Source: Alphaproteobacteria bacterium
Lineage (GTDB): Bacteria; Pseudomonadota; Alphaproteobacteria; Rhizobiales; Devosiaceae
DNA length: 64,000 nt
Reading direction: 5' to 3'
Assembly (NCBI GenBank): GCA_018828145.1
Contig: JAHJWO010000044.1
Location: forward strand, 35,786 to 99,785
The number at the start of each line of letters is the position of its first letter. Within the stretch, counting starts at the first letter, position 1. Positions 42,326 through 52,708 of the stretch are shown piece after piece. The notes beneath the pieces were generated by a model. It was not told where the DNA came from and searched no databases. It was given only the letters and a program-made list of their open reading frames with translations. The translations under genes were made by a program, and so were the position numbers.

Positions 42326-42621
42326 TGCGCGTCGCATTTTCGGATGAATCGAAGCGCGACCTGCGGTCCATAACGATTTTCATCTCTGCAGATAGCCCTA
42401 GCAGGGCCAAAAAGTTCGTTGGAGGTTTACAGGCGGCGTGCCTCGGACTGGCGGATCATCCGGAACGATATGCGCTCGTGCCAGGCTTCGAGGCCCACGC
42501 TTATCGTCGCCGCCCGCTTGGCAACTACGCCATTATCTATGCCGTCGGCGCCAATGCGATCATGATCGTACGGGTGCTGCACACAGCCATGGATTTGGTT
42601 GCAGCGCTCGGCTCCGACTAA
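42325..42621 (+). CDS. type II toxin, ParE/RelE family
   Basis: A 98-residue basic protein with the ParE fold pattern: RVAFSDESKRDLRSITIFI, SRAKKFVGGLQAACLGLADHP, then a basic strand (AYRRRPLGNYAIIYAV) and IMIVRVLHTAMD. The ATG overlaps the antitoxin stop by one base. ParE proteins act on DNA gyrase and RelE proteins on mRNA. Which applies here is not decidable, although pairing with a ParD-like antitoxin favours ParE. It ends 4 bp into the convergent dsbB. Confidence 0.88.
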   Translation: MRVAFSDESKRDLRSITIFISADSPSRAKKFVGGLQAACLGLADHPERYALVPGFEAHAYRRRPLGNYAIIYAVGANAIMIVRVLHTAMDLVAALGSD

Positions 42622-43127
42622 ACCCGGCGGTTCCGCCGGGCCTGTGCCCAGATCGAAACTCCCAGCAGGGCGACGATGGCGGTGGCGATCAGGGCGTTGT
42701 AGCCGGCCAGGGAAATGCCGAGGAAGCGGAACTGCACGACGTCGCAGCCGATGACCGGGGTCAGGTTGCTGAGCGCGTCGAAATCCATGGTCTCGCCGAT
42801 GCCGGTGCAGGCGGTGGGGCCGGGCCAGAAGCCCCATTCGACGCCGGCATGGTAGTAGCCCAGATAGGCGCCCCAGACGAAGATGGCGGTGACGATGGCC
42901 ATGGCAATATACCAGACCGCCAGAGGCAGCCGGTTCCAGGTGACCAGCACCGCCAGCAGGAGCGGCAGGCCGTAGTAATAGGCCAGGCGCTGCTCAAGGC
43001 AGAGTTCGCAAGGCACCAGCCCGCCGATATATTGCGAGCCCAGCGCGGCCAGGATTGTCACCAGCCCCAGGACGAAAGCGAGGCCCGCCGATTTCTTGTC
43101 GAGGGGGTGAAGGATCGATGCGGCCAT
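42618..43127 (-). CDS. dsbB: disulfide bond formation protein B
   Basis: A 169-residue inner-membrane quinone-dependent oxidase of DsbA. Four membrane helices are visible. The first cysteine pair, CELC, is in GLVPCELCLEQR at about 41-44. The second pair lies in the second periplasmic loop (TACTGIG and VIGCDVVQF). The ATG at 43127 gives the standard start. Upstream codons in the same frame overlap the DUF72 gene and are not part of it. No dsbA is in the window. Confidence 0.92.
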   Translation of the reverse strand: MAASILHPLDKKSAGLAFVLGLVTILAALGSQYIGGLVPCELCLEQRLAYYYGLPLLLAVLVTWNRLPLAVWYIAMAIVTAIFVWGAYLGYYHAGVEWGFWPGPTACTGIGETMDFDALSNLTPVIGCDVVQFRFLGISLAGYNALIATAIVALLGVSIWAQARRNRRV

Positions 43128-43269
43128 GCTGGGGAACTCTCGGGTGACGCAATTGTGGGGCGGCGTTTCCGAACCACGAAACCGGTATCCACTTTTGCTG
43201 GAAACGCCGCAAGGGTCAGGCTGGATAGAATGCGTTTGCGGCAAATTCCAGCGGGAAACAGGCTTGTGA

Positions 43270-44103
43270 TCAGTCGCCCGGCAGGGTGATTCCGGCGGCC
43301 TGGCGCAGGGCAATGGCATTGGCCGGCGCGTGCAGCTTATCCTCATGCACAAAGTAGGCGAAGACGTCCTTGCCGGCGGCGGTCCAGCCAGTGACGGTGT
43401 TCGCCCAGTCGGCAATGTCGTCGGGCTTGTAGCCGCCGCCATCGCCGCGTGCCGGCCCCTGCAGGCGGCAATAGGCAAAGTCGGCCGTCAGCTCGCGCGA
43501 TGGATTGTCCGGCGTATCGGCGATGACGCGCGCCACATTGTGCTCGGCCAGCATGGCGTTGACTTCCGGCACGTCGAAGCTGGCATTGCGCATCTCGATG
43601 GCGTGGCGGATCGGGACGACATTGTCGGTGGCGAGATAGGGCGCCGATTTGAGACGGCCATCCGCCTTGCCGGCCAGTGCGACATAGTCAGCGACCGATT
43701 TGGGCAGCAGGGCCAGGAAGGCGCCCAGCACCTCGCGGTTGTAGCTGATATTGGGCGGCAATTGCCAGATGAAGGGGCCAAGCCTGGCGCCCAGAGCCAA
43801 GGGGCCGGAGGCAAAGAAATTGGCGAGTTCGGGCTCGCAATTCTTGAGCCGCTTGATGTGGGTGACCAACTGCGGGCCCTTGATGGAGAAGACGAAGCCA
43901 TCGCGCGCCTCGCCGGCCCACTTGGCAAAGCTCTCGGGCTTCTGGTTGGCCCGGAAGGTGGCGTTGATCTCGATGCTGCCGAGCCGGGAGCTGGCATAGG
44001 CCAGCTCCTTTTTTTGCACCAGACCCCCGGGATAGAAGGTGCCGCGCCAGGGTTCGAACACCCAGCCGGCCGTTCCGGTGCGCAATGTGCCTTGTGTCGT
44101 CAT
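43270..44103 (-). CDS. DUF72 domain-containing protein
   Basis: A 277-residue protein with the TIM-barrel-like DUF72 fold. Family motifs: RTGTAGWVFEPWRGTFYPGG, EINATFRANQKPESFAKWA, a rigid FVFSIKGPQLVTHIKRL segment and CRLQGPARG. Members occur across bacteria without an established reaction. It lies between dsbB and the outer-membrane protein gene, all leftward. Confidence 0.88.
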   Translation of the reverse strand: MTTQGTLRTGTAGWVFEPWRGTFYPGGLVQKKELAYASSRLGSIEINATFRANQKPESFAKWAGEARDGFVFSIKGPQLVTHIKRLKNCEPELANFFASGPLALGARLGPFIWQLPPNISYNREVLGAFLALLPKSVADYVALAGKADGRLKSAPYLATDNVVPIRHAIEMRNASFDVPEVNAMLAEHNVARVIADTPDNPSRELTADFAYCRLQGPARGDGGGYKPDDIADWANTVTGWTAAGKDVFAYFVHEDKLHAPANAIALRQAAGITLPGD

Positions 44104-44157
44104 GCCGCTTGCCTCCGCCGCCGAGCTTTGCCCGGAGCGGAGGCGCTTGGCAACCGG

Positions 44158-44841
44158 CTAGAACTTGTAGTTGAGGCCGGCGCGCACCACGCTGAAGCGC
44201 TGGGTGGCGTCGATATTGCCCACGCCGGCGGGCAGGCCGTTATAGGACTGCGTCCCCAGGTCGACGTAAAGATACTCGGCCTTGATCGAGATATTCTCGG
44301 TGGCCTGGGCCTCAAGACCCGCGCCGACCGTCCAGCCCATATGGGTGGCCGACTGTGAGGTGGTGACCCCGCCCGGATTAGTGAGGCTGGCCGAGCCGCG
44401 ACCGGCAGCAATACCGGCGGTGACGAAGGGCATGACCTGGCCGAAGCTCATGCCGGCGCGGCCGCGCAGGGTGCCGTAGAAGTCGATGCCGGCCTTGAAG
44501 GACCCCACGCCGGGCAGGTCCTCGGTGTGGCCGATATTGGCCCATTGCAGGTCGGCTTCGCCGCCCAGCACGAAGCCGCCCATATCCATATTATAGCCGG
44601 CCTGGGCGCCGAACTGGCCGCCGCTGGTATTGTTCTGGGTCTGCGCGCCGCCGCCGACCGGCTGGCGGGTCAGCGTGCCCCAGCCATAGCCGGCATTGAC
44701 GCCGGCATAAAAGCCCGACCAGCCGGAGGCCGGCGTGGGCGAATAGACCGGGCTCGCGCCGCTGTTCCAGCCGAGATCGGCTGCCTGGGCAGTGCTGGTC
44801 AGCAGCAGGATCGCGGAAAGCATGATGCCAAGACGCTTCAT
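44158..44841 (-). CDS. outer membrane beta-barrel protein (Omp25/31 porin-like family)
   Basis: A 227-residue protein. A Sec signal peptide (LGIMLSAILLLTSTAQA) precedes a mature domain of alternating strands: GWSGFYAGVNAGYGWG near the start, then GGFVLGGEADLQW, LRGRAGMSFGQVMPFVTAG and the terminal RAGLNYKF, ending in phenylalanine as outer-membrane proteins do. GAGGA precedes the ATG at 44841. It is typical of the small eight-stranded proteins abundant in Hyphomicrobiales. A structural or adhesion role is likely; specificity is unknown. Confidence 0.88.
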   Translation of the reverse strand: MKRLGIMLSAILLLTSTAQAADLGWNSGASPVYSPTPASGWSGFYAGVNAGYGWGTLTRQPVGGGAQTQNNTSGGQFGAQAGYNMDMGGFVLGGEADLQWANIGHTEDLPGVGSFKAGIDFYGTLRGRAGMSFGQVMPFVTAGIAAGRGSASLTNPGGVTTSQSATHMGWTVGAGLEAQATENISIKAEYLYVDLGTQSYNGLPAGVGNIDATQRFSVVRAGLNYKF

Positions 44842-45023
44842 GGATGTCCTCGTGTGCAAAAATGGGCCAAAGAATTGTCCGCAAAATGCGACGGAAAAAA
44901 TTAACACCGCGGTAAGGAACAGGGTTAACGGCACAGCGGGAGAGCATGACGCGGGCTTTATCCCTGCGCGGCGCGCATGGAACCGGAAGTCTCACACGCA
45001 ATGGTGTTCAACCGGCAGGGCGA

Positions 45024-45671
45024 TCAGCCGTGGCTGAGCTCGCCATAGGCGCCTTCGACGATGGCGATATGCTGGCGCATGGCGGCTTCGGCGCCGGTGC
45101 GGTCACCCTGGAGGATGGCGTCGACCACCACGCCATGTTCGGCATGGGACCGGCTGAGCCGTCCCAGCGCCTTGAACTGCGCCCGGCGAAACGGCTGCAG
45201 CCGCTGGCGGGTGGAGCGGGTCACTTCCGACAGATAGGCATTGTGGGCGCCATCATAGATGGCGGAGTGAAAAGCCTCATTGGCGTCGGCATAGGCGGCG
45301 TGATCGCCCTCGCGGACAATGGCGGCCATCTGGATATGCAGGGCATCGAGCGCGTCGCGCTCGGCGGCACTCATGGCGATGGCCGAGAGGCCGGCGCAGA
45401 TCGCCTCGAGATAGCCCATGACCTCGAACATGCCGGCCAGGGTCGCGTCATCGGGTTTGGCGACGAGGGCGCGGGCATGCGGCTTCTGGTCGATGAGGCC
45501 ACTGGCGGCAAGCAGGCGCAGGGCCTCGCGGATGGGAGTGCGCGACACGGCGAATTCCCCGGCCAGGCCCGTTTCATCGAGCGGCGTGCCGGGGGCGAGT
45601 TCACCGCTGATGATGCGGGCGGCCAATTGCCGGCGGATGTCTTCTGCCGATGTGCGGGGGCGCTTGAGCAC
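45024..45671 (-). CDS. GntR family regulator, FCD (FadR) subfamily
   Basis: A 215-residue regulator. The winged helix-turn-helix (about 8-70) includes GTPLDETGLAGEFAVSRTPIREALRLLAASGLI. The C-terminal all-helical FCD effector domain has metal-binding-type acid and histidine positions (AFHSAIYDGAHN, HAEHGVVVDAIL). It is last in the leftward amidohydrolase/BMP-transporter cluster, 30 bp after the HpxZ-like gene. The TTGTATGC/GCATACAA dyads upstream of the transporter are plausible operators. The start is probably a GTG. The effector is unknown. Confidence 0.88.
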   Translation of the reverse strand: MLKRPRTSAEDIRRQLAARIISGELAPGTPLDETGLAGEFAVSRTPIREALRLLAASGLIDQKPHARALVAKPDDATLAGMFEVMGYLEAICAGLSAIAMSAAERDALDALHIQMAAIVREGDHAAYADANEAFHSAIYDGAHNAYLSEVTRSTRQRLQPFRRAQFKALGRLSRSHAEHGVVVDAILQGDRTGAEAAMRQHIAIVEGAYGELSHG

Positions 45672-45701
45672 GCTCTTGCAAACTCTCTGTCGTTCAGGCG
45701 G

Positions 45702-46082
45702 TCATCGGGATGTCGGCATCATGCTGACATGGGCCGCCGCGACGCACCATCCGGCCGGGGTGCGCAGCCAGGTCTGCTGCTGCCGCCCCACCGCATCGGG
45801 AAAGTCATCCCGATAGAACAGCGTCGAAGCTGTGGCAACATCGCTGCCATAAGTGACGATGGTAAGGCGATCCAGTCTGCGGCTGAACGGGCGCTGCAGG
45901 GCGCGGAAGGCGCGGATCTCGTCAATGCCATATTGCAGTTCGCCGACACCATAACGGACGGTATCGGGGCGCTGGACGAACATGGCGTCGAGCGTGGCCG
46001 CATCATTGGCCAGCAGCGCCTCTTCGTAGCGGTCGAAGGCGGCGCGGACTTCGGCGACGATGGCGGGGTCGTTGAGCATCAT
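45702..46082 (-). CDS. HpxZ/AtzH-like NTF2-fold protein (DUF3225)
   Basis: A 126-residue SnoaL/NTF2-like protein. The N-terminal [27 protein letters not shown], then [18 protein letters not shown] and [17 protein letters not shown] match the oxalurate-catabolism HpxZ and AtzH group. In known clusters this protein accompanies AtzG/HpxX and the amidase AtzE/HpxY, but neither is in this window. It overlaps the upstream hydrolase gene by 4 bp (ATGA). Its biochemical role is not established even in the family. Confidence 0.8.
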   Translation of the reverse strand: MMLNDPAIVAEVRAAFDRYEEALLANDAATLDAMFVQRPDTVRYGVGELQYGIDEIRAFRALQRPFSRRLDRLTIVTYGSDVATASTLFYRDDFPDAVGRQQQTWLRTPAGWCVAAAHVSMMPTSR

Positions 46083-46753
46083 GCCGGCACCGCCTCCACG
46101 GCTGCCTGCAGCGCCGCCAGCGGCGTCACCCAGCCGACAATGCCGCCCTGGGCGGCGATCATCTCGACGGTGGCGGCCTTGAAGGCCGGGAAGTAGCTCT
46201 CGGTGGCGTCTTCCACCAGCAGGCATTCATAGCCGCGGTCATTGGCCTCGCGCATCGAGGTCTGGACGCAGACTTCCGTGGTGACGCCGGCAAAGACCAG
46301 GTGGGTGATGCCTAGGCCCTGCAGCGTCTCGTGGATGCCGGTGGCCCAGAACATGCCCTTGCCGGGCTTGTCGATGACGATCTCGCCCGGCAGCGGCGCC
46401 AGCGCCTCGACGATCTGGTTGCCCGGCTCGCCCGCGATCAGGATGCGGCCCATGGCGCCCAGCTCGCCGATGCGCAGGCCCGGCCTGCCGCGGGCGATCT
46501 TGGCGGGCGGGCAATCGGAGAGGTCCGGGCTATGGGCCTCGCGGGTGTGGATCACGGGCCAGCCTTGCCGGCGGAACAGGGCGATCAGCTCGGCAGTGGT
46601 CGGAATGATGGCTTCGAGCAGGGCGACATTGTTGCCGAGACTGGCGCCGAAACCGCCCGGCTCGATGAAATCGCGCTGCATGTCGATGACGACGAGCGCG
46701 GTATGGGCGGGGTCGAGCTGGAAGGGATAGGGGCGGGCGGGGATGGGGATCAT
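46079..46753 (-). CDS. isochorismatase-like cysteine hydrolase (second amidohydrolase of the cluster)
   Basis: A 224-residue isochorismatase-like hydrolase. The triad is intact: Asp24 in VVIDMQRDF, Lys129 in [12 protein letters not shown] and Cys162 in [17 protein letters not shown]. It is clearly a paralogue of 48470-49207 but lacks that protein's N-terminal extension and its [14 protein letters not shown] loop (here [14 protein letters not shown]). Plausible substrates are a longer urea polymer such as triuret, ureidoacrylate-like compounds or another amide. It follows the ATPase gene across a 181-bp gap that carries a long inverted repeat. Confidence 0.85.
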   Translation of the reverse strand: MIPIPARPYPFQLDPAHTALVVIDMQRDFIEPGGFGASLGNNVALLEAIIPTTAELIALFRRQGWPVIHTREAHSPDLSDCPPAKIARGRPGLRIGELGAMGRILIAGEPGNQIVEALAPLPGEIVIDKPGKGMFWATGIHETLQGLGITHLVFAGVTTEVCVQTSMREANDRGYECLLVEDATESYFPAFKAATVEMIAAQGGIVGWVTPLAALQAAVEAVPA

Positions 46754-46785
46754 GGGACAGCCCCTTCATCCCGCGATAGGAAGAA

Positions 46786-46910
46786 CCCCCACCCTTGATC
46801 CCTCCCCACAAGGGGGAGGGAGACGATGGGGCCAAGTCTTGTGGCAAACAGCTCCCGCAAATGCCGCGCAGGCTTCCCTCCCCCTTGTGGGGAGGGAGTG
46901 AGGGTGGGGG
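46786..46910. repeat. dispersed palindromic repeat family 1, copy 4 (paired 36-bp inverted units)
   Basis: The left arm 46786-46821 and right arm 46875-46910 are inverted copies with 33 of 36 matches, separated by 53 bp. Each arm also contains its own CCTCCCC..GGGGAGG hairpin. It lies inside the amidohydrolase/transporter cluster, between the ATPase and second hydrolase genes. It could fold the mRNA and lower expression of the distal genes. Confidence 0.8.
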
Positions 46911-46934
46911 TGAGTTCCACGCACGAAGCCATCA

Positions 46935-48469
<1,535 letters not shown>

Positions 48470-48473
<4 letters not shown>

Positions 48474-49207
48474 CTTGAGTCTCCTGGCAGCACCGCCAGC
48501 AGCTCGGTTGAGTTCGACACCGCCCCGAAGACGCCCCCCTGCATCTTGATCATGTCGATGGCGGCGAGGTGGTTCTCGACCTTGGTGGCGGCGCAGCAGT
48601 CTTCCAGCAGCAGGCATTCATAGCCGCGGTCATTGGCGTCGCGCATGGTGGTGTGGACGCAGACATCGGTGGTGACGCCGGTAAAGATCAGGTTGCGGAT
48701 GTTCTTCATGCGCAAAACCAGTTCGAAGTCGGTGGCGATGAAACTGCCCTTGCCGGGCTTGTCGATGATTGCTTCGCCGGCCAGCGGTTGCAGCTCGGGG
48801 ATGATTTCCCAGCCGGGCTCACCGCGCACCAGGATGCGGCCGCAGGGGCCCTGGTCACCGATGCCGGCGCCGATGCGCTGGCTGCGCCAACGCTTGTTGG
48901 CGGGCAGGTCGGACAGGTCCGGCTTGTGACCTTCGCGGGTGTGGATGATGGGGTAGCCTTTGGCGCGCATGCCGGCGAGCACCGCCTGGATCGAGCCGAT
49001 CGGTGCGCGGGTCAGGCTGATGTCATAGCCCATGCTGTCGACATAGCCACCGGGGGCGCAGAAATCGACCTGCATGTCGATGACGATCAGGGCGGTATTG
49101 TGCGGTCCCCAATTGCCGTCGAAAGGCCATGGATAGGGATCGGCGCCGGCGATCGTGGTGCCGCCGGGGACCATGGCGTCGTCCACGCGTTCGTCACTCA
49201 AGCTCAT
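48470..49207 (-). CDS. biuH: biuret amidohydrolase-like cysteine hydrolase
   Basis: A 245-residue isochorismatase-like hydrolase. Triad: Asp44 in [10 protein letters not shown], Lys150 in IDKPGKGSF, Cys183 in [17 protein letters not shown]. The N-terminal [38 protein letters not shown] and [14 protein letters not shown] blocks match my knowledge of rhizobial biuret hydrolase (BiuH), which yields allophanate and ammonia. The assignment is from memory of that family, without alignment. The ATG at 49207 has GAGG 6 nt upstream; ATG 49219 is an alternative. It sits among BMP-transporter genes and overlaps the ATPase start. Confidence 0.82.
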
Positions 49208-49231
49208 GGTCAGCCTCATCGGTGCAAAGCC

Positions 49232-50152
49232 TCACTTGGTAATCGAGAGTTCGCCCGGCACCTCGCGCGCGGCGCCCTTGGAGCGGGCCGAGGCGATCAT
49301 GATGAAGAGCGTCAGGATGTAGGGGGCGGCGTTGAAGAAGTAGTAGCCCTGCGAAATCCCGACCGATTGCAGCGAGGGGCCGATGGCGCCGGCGGCGCCG
49401 AACAGCAGGGCGGCCCAGATGCAGCGGATCGGGTCCCAGCGGGCGAAGATGACGAGGGCTACCGCCATCAGGCCCTGGCCCGAGCTGAGCCCCTGGTTCC
49501 AGGAGCCGGGATAGTACAGCGACAGGAAGGCCCCGCCGACGCCGGCGAGGAACCCGCCGGCAGCGGTGGCGAGGAAGCGCACCCAGTCGACCGAGACGCC
49601 CATGGCCCTGGCCGAGGCGGCGCTGTCGCCGGTCATGCGCACGATGAGGCCCCAGCGCGTATTGGCGAAGGCCCAGCTCATGGCGACGGCCAGGATGATG
49701 CCGACAAAGAACAGCGGATTGACCTGCAGCGCCTGGGCCAGCGCGGAGTTGCCGGTCCAGTCGCCGAGATGGATGGCGTCGAGGCGCGGGGCGGAGGGCT
49801 GGATATAGGGCTTGCCGAAAAAGAAGGCGACGCCGGTGCCGAAGCTCATGATGGCGATGCCGACGGCGATGTCGTTCACCTTGGGCAGCTTGCAGATATA
49901 GCCGTGCAGCGCGCCCAGGATCAGGCCCGAGCCCCCGGCGGCGAGCACGCCGATCCAGGGATTGCCGGTGTGGAAGCTGATGGCATAGGCGACCATGGCC
50001 CCGAGCACCAGATTGCCCTCGAGGCCGAGATTGATGCGGCCGGATTTTTCGGTGAGGCATTCGCCGAGCGCCACGAACATGAAGGGGGTCGAGACGCGGA
50101 TGGCGCCGCCCAGCATGGCGATCAGCACGGTGATGAAGGCGCTGTCCATCAT
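49232..50152 (-). CDS. BMP-type ABC transporter permease 2
   Basis: A 306-residue permease of the BPD_transp_2 family (YufQ/NupC-like). About nine hydrophobic segments are visible. SGRINLGLEGNLVLGA is the hallmark of the nucleoside-type second permease, and GLIVRMTGDSAASARAMGVSV is the ATPase-contact region. Its ATG (50152) overlaps the stop of permease 1 (ATGATG). It pairs with permease 1 to form a heterodimeric channel. Confidence 0.9.
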   Translation of the reverse strand: MMDSAFITVLIAMLGGAIRVSTPFMFVALGECLTEKSGRINLGLEGNLVLGAMVAYAISFHTGNPWIGVLAAGGSGLILGALHGYICKLPKVNDIAVGIAIMSFGTGVAFFFGKPYIQPSAPRLDAIHLGDWTGNSALAQALQVNPLFFVGIILAVAMSWAFANTRWGLIVRMTGDSAASARAMGVSVDWVRFLATAAGGFLAGVGGAFLSLYYPGSWNQGLSSGQGLMAVALVIFARWDPIRCIWAALLFGAAGAIGPSLQSVGISQGYYFFNAAPYILTLFIMIASARSKGAAREVPGELSITK

Positions 50153-51258
50153 GTGCGGTCTCCCCTGGCCTCGGGCTGGAAGAATTTGAGGCGGCCATAG
50201 AGCGTTTCGCTGGCCAGCAGCACGACGAAGATGATGCCCTGCAGCACCAGCACGGTGGCGTCGGGCATGCCCATGCGGCGCTGCACGAGGCCACCTGCCG
50301 CGGCGATGGCGCCGAAGATGATGGCGACGGGCACGATCATCAGCGGGTTGTGGCGGGCGAGGAAGGCGACGAGAATGCCGGTAAAGCCGTAGCCGGCGAC
50401 CAGCGAGGCATTGGCCTGGCCGTGGATGACGGCGACTTCGAAAAAGCCGGCAAGGCCGGCGCAGCAGCCGGCAATGGCGCAGCAGGCCACCATCAGGAAG
50501 CCCACCGGCAGCCCCTGCGCCTTGGCAGCGCGGACATTGCCGCCGGTCATGCGCGCGGCAAAGCCGAAGGTGGTGCGGCTCATCAGGATGAACAGGATGA
50601 TGGCGAGAGCGACGCCCGCCGCAAAGCCCCAATGTACGTCGGTGCCGGGGATCGAGCCGATGCGATAGGCGTCCCCGATCGGCATGGTGCTGGGCTTGTT
50701 GGCCGAGGCCGGATCGCGCAGCGCGCCTTCGACGAAGAAGTTCATGATGGCGATGGCGATATAGCTCAGCAGCAGCGAGGAGATTGTTTCGTTGACGCCG
50801 CGATAGTGGCGCAGCCAGCCGGCAAGGCCGATCCAGAGACCACCCGCCGCCATGGCGGTGATGGCCATGATGAGCCAGGCAATGGGAGCTGCGGCCCCGC
50901 CTGTCACCAGCGGAATGGCGACAGCGGCCGCCGCGAAGCCGCCGAGCACCAGGGCACCCTCGGCGCCGATCATGGTGAGGCCGATGCGGGCGGGTATGGC
51001 AAAGGCCAGGGCGGTGAGGATCAGCGGGGCGGAGCGCTGCAGCGACTGCTGGATGGAAAAGCTCGAACCGAAGCCTCCGGTCCAGACCAGGGTGAAGAAA
51101 TCGATCGGCGACTTGCCGATGACGAGCAGGAAGAGCGAGAAGATCAGGAACGAACCGAAGAGGGCGAAGACCGGCACGAAGATGGATTCGGCGAACTTGA
51201 GGGTGCGCACGTTGGGGGTGCGGGTGGCAGGGACTGAACCGGCTGTTTCTGCGCTCAT
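50149..51258 (-). CDS. BMP-type ABC transporter permease 1
   Basis: A 369-residue permease of the BPD_transp_2 family (YufP/NupB-like). A cytoplasmic N-terminal tail of about 25 residues precedes the helices. The coupling region FGFAARMTGGNVRAAKAQGLPV and the RGVNETISSLLLSYIAI segment are typical. It starts 147 bp after the binding-protein stop, across a paired repeat element, and overlaps permease 2 by 4 bp. Confidence 0.9.
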   Translation of the reverse strand: MSAETAGSVPATRTPNVRTLKFAESIFVPVFALFGSFLIFSLFLLVIGKSPIDFFTLVWTGGFGSSFSIQQSLQRSAPLILTALAFAIPARIGLTMIGAEGALVLGGFAAAAVAIPLVTGGAAAPIAWLIMAITAMAAGGLWIGLAGWLRHYRGVNETISSLLLSYIAIAIMNFFVEGALRDPASANKPSTMPIGDAYRIGSIPGTDVHWGFAAGVALAIILFILMSRTTFGFAARMTGGNVRAAKAQGLPVGFLMVACCAIAGCCAGLAGFFEVAVIHGQANASLVAGYGFTGILVAFLARHNPLMIVPVAIIFGAIAAAGGLVQRRMGMPDATVLVLQGIIFVVLLASETLYGRLKFFQPEARGDRT

Positions 51259-51272
51259 GGGATTGCTCCGTG

Positions 51273-51382
51273 ACCCCCTCCTAGCCTCCCCCTGAAGGGG
51301 GAGGAACCGTTCGGTTGACGTGGCGCGATGCCTGGCTGGCCCCGGTCGGTCCCTCCCCCGTCAGGGGGAGGTTAGGTGGGGC
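51273..51382. repeat. dispersed palindromic repeat family 1, copy 5 (paired inverted units)
   Basis: Left unit 51273-51308 and right unit about 51347-51382 are inverted copies with 31 of 36 matches. Each unit contains CCTCCCCC..GGGGGAGG. It lies between the binding-protein and first permease genes, where it may favour processing or partial termination. Confidence 0.78.
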
Positions 51383-51405
51383 TGCCGCCTGCGCCGGACG
51401 TGTCG

Positions 51406-52509
51406 TCAGGTAATCGAGCCCACCACGCCCTCGAGCAGGTAGTTCATGCCGTCGAGCACGGGGTCGTAATTGTCCATCGCGCCCTCGATCACCACGTTGC
51501 CCGCATTGTCCTTGAGCGGGCCGACATAGATCGGTTCGCCAGCCTTGAGGGCGGCAATGGCGGCGTCGGCGGCGGTAATGGCTTCGGGCGTGGCGCCGGC
51601 GCCATAGGGCGTGTTCTGCAGCATGTCATTGTGGTAGCCGCCGGCGACGAAATTGGGCAAAGGCTCGCCCTTGGCCAGGAGGTCGGCATACATGGCGTAG
51701 ATGGTGCTCCACTTGTATTCGGCGCCGGTGATGAAGCCATTGGGCGCCAGCGGGGCCTGGCTGGCATTGTGGCCGCAGGTCTTGACGCCGCGGCCTTCGG
51801 CCGTCTCCACCACCACTTTGGGGCCATCGACATGGCAGGTGATGACGTCGCAGCCGGCGTCGATCAGCGCATTGGTGGCTTCGGCCTCGCGCACGGGCAT
51901 GGACCATTCGCCGGTGAAGATCACCTGCACGGTGGCATTGGGATTGGTCTTTTTGGCGCCGAGCAGGAACGAGTTGATATTGCTCAGCACCGAGGGGATC
52001 GGCTTGGCGGCGACGAAGCCGAGCTTGCCGGTCGGGCTGGACAGGCCGGCGGCGACACCGTCCACATAGTGGCCCTGGTTGAGATAGCAGAAATAGGAGC
52101 CGGCATTGGTGGGGTCGGCATCGGTCCAGAGCGGGGCGGCGTGGCGGAACTGCACGTCGGGATATTTCTTGGCCAGCTCGACTACGAAGGGGCTGTAATA
52201 GCCAAAGGAGGTGGCCAGGATCAGGTTGGCCCCGTCCAGGTTGATCATGGATTCGATGGACTGGCTGACTGCGTCGGTCTCGGGAACGTTTTCTTCCTCG
52301 ATGACGGTGACGCCGGGCACGGTCTTGAGGATTTCCATGGCGGTGGCATGGGCCTGGTTCCAGCCGAAGTCATCGCGCGGGCCGACATAGACGGCACCCA
52401 GCACGATGGGGGTTTGCGCCCGGGCCAGGCCCATGGGCAGAGCCGCGGCGGCCAGGCCGGCGGCGCCGGCCTTGAGCACTGAGCGGCGGGACAGATTGAT
52501 AAGCGACAT
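51406..52509 (-). CDS. BMP family ABC transporter substrate-binding protein
   Basis: A 367-residue periplasmic receptor (Bmp/PnrA-like fold). The N-terminus LSRRSVLKAGAAGLAAAALP is a twin-arginine signal, so it is probably exported folded. Family motifs: YVGPRDDFGWNQAH, LILATSFGYYSPFV, LGFVAAKPIPSVLSNINSF and GCDVITCHVDGP. In the family, ligands are nucleosides or purines. The amidohydrolase neighbours suggest a small urea-like or amide ligand here. GGGAG precedes the ATG. It is first in the cluster. Confidence 0.92.
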   Translation of the reverse strand: MSLINLSRRSVLKAGAAGLAAAALPMGLARAQTPIVLGAVYVGPRDDFGWNQAHATAMEILKTVPGVTVIEEENVPETDAVSQSIESMINLDGANLILATSFGYYSPFVVELAKKYPDVQFRHAAPLWTDADPTNAGSYFCYLNQGHYVDGVAAGLSSPTGKLGFVAAKPIPSVLSNINSFLLGAKKTNPNATVQVIFTGEWSMPVREAEATNALIDAGCDVITCHVDGPKVVVETAEGRGVKTCGHNASQAPLAPNGFITGAEYKWSTIYAMYADLLAKGEPLPNFVAGGYHNDMLQNTPYGAGATPEAITAADAAIAALKAGEPIYVGPLKDNAGNVVIEGAMDNYDPVLDGMNYLLEGVVGSIT

Positions 52510-52563
52510 TGACGAGCTCCCTGCACCGAGAGACGCGCCCTGCTGGCGGCGTCGTCATAGTCG

Positions 52564-52588
52564 ATGCAAGGGGCATGCCAGCTTGTAT
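52564..52588 (-). promoter_or_regulatory. imperfect GntR-type dyad, promoter-proximal
   Basis: ATGCAAG-N11-CTTGTAT, with one mismatch between arms, lies 55-79 bp upstream of the binding-protein ATG. It shares the (T)TTGTATGC / GCATACAA half-site with the perfect dyad at 52709. A further GTATGC occurs near 52674. Inferred operator for the cluster's FCD-GntR regulator. Confidence 0.45.
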
Positions 52589-52708
52589 GCAGCCCATCGG
52601 ACGAAAAATCCTGATGAGTCGCAATAGTTTATGAATCGCGGAGCCCGAAGAGCAACGCGGCTACTGCCCAACATGTATGCCGAAGCTGCAGTAATGCTCA
52701 AAGAATGA

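Noticed and set aside
41448..42621. Defence island (HNH nuclease next to a toxin-antitoxin)
   Set aside because: The HNH protein belongs to a widespread chromosomal subgroup and the flanking genes are housekeeping; no restriction, CRISPR or abortive-infection genes are present.
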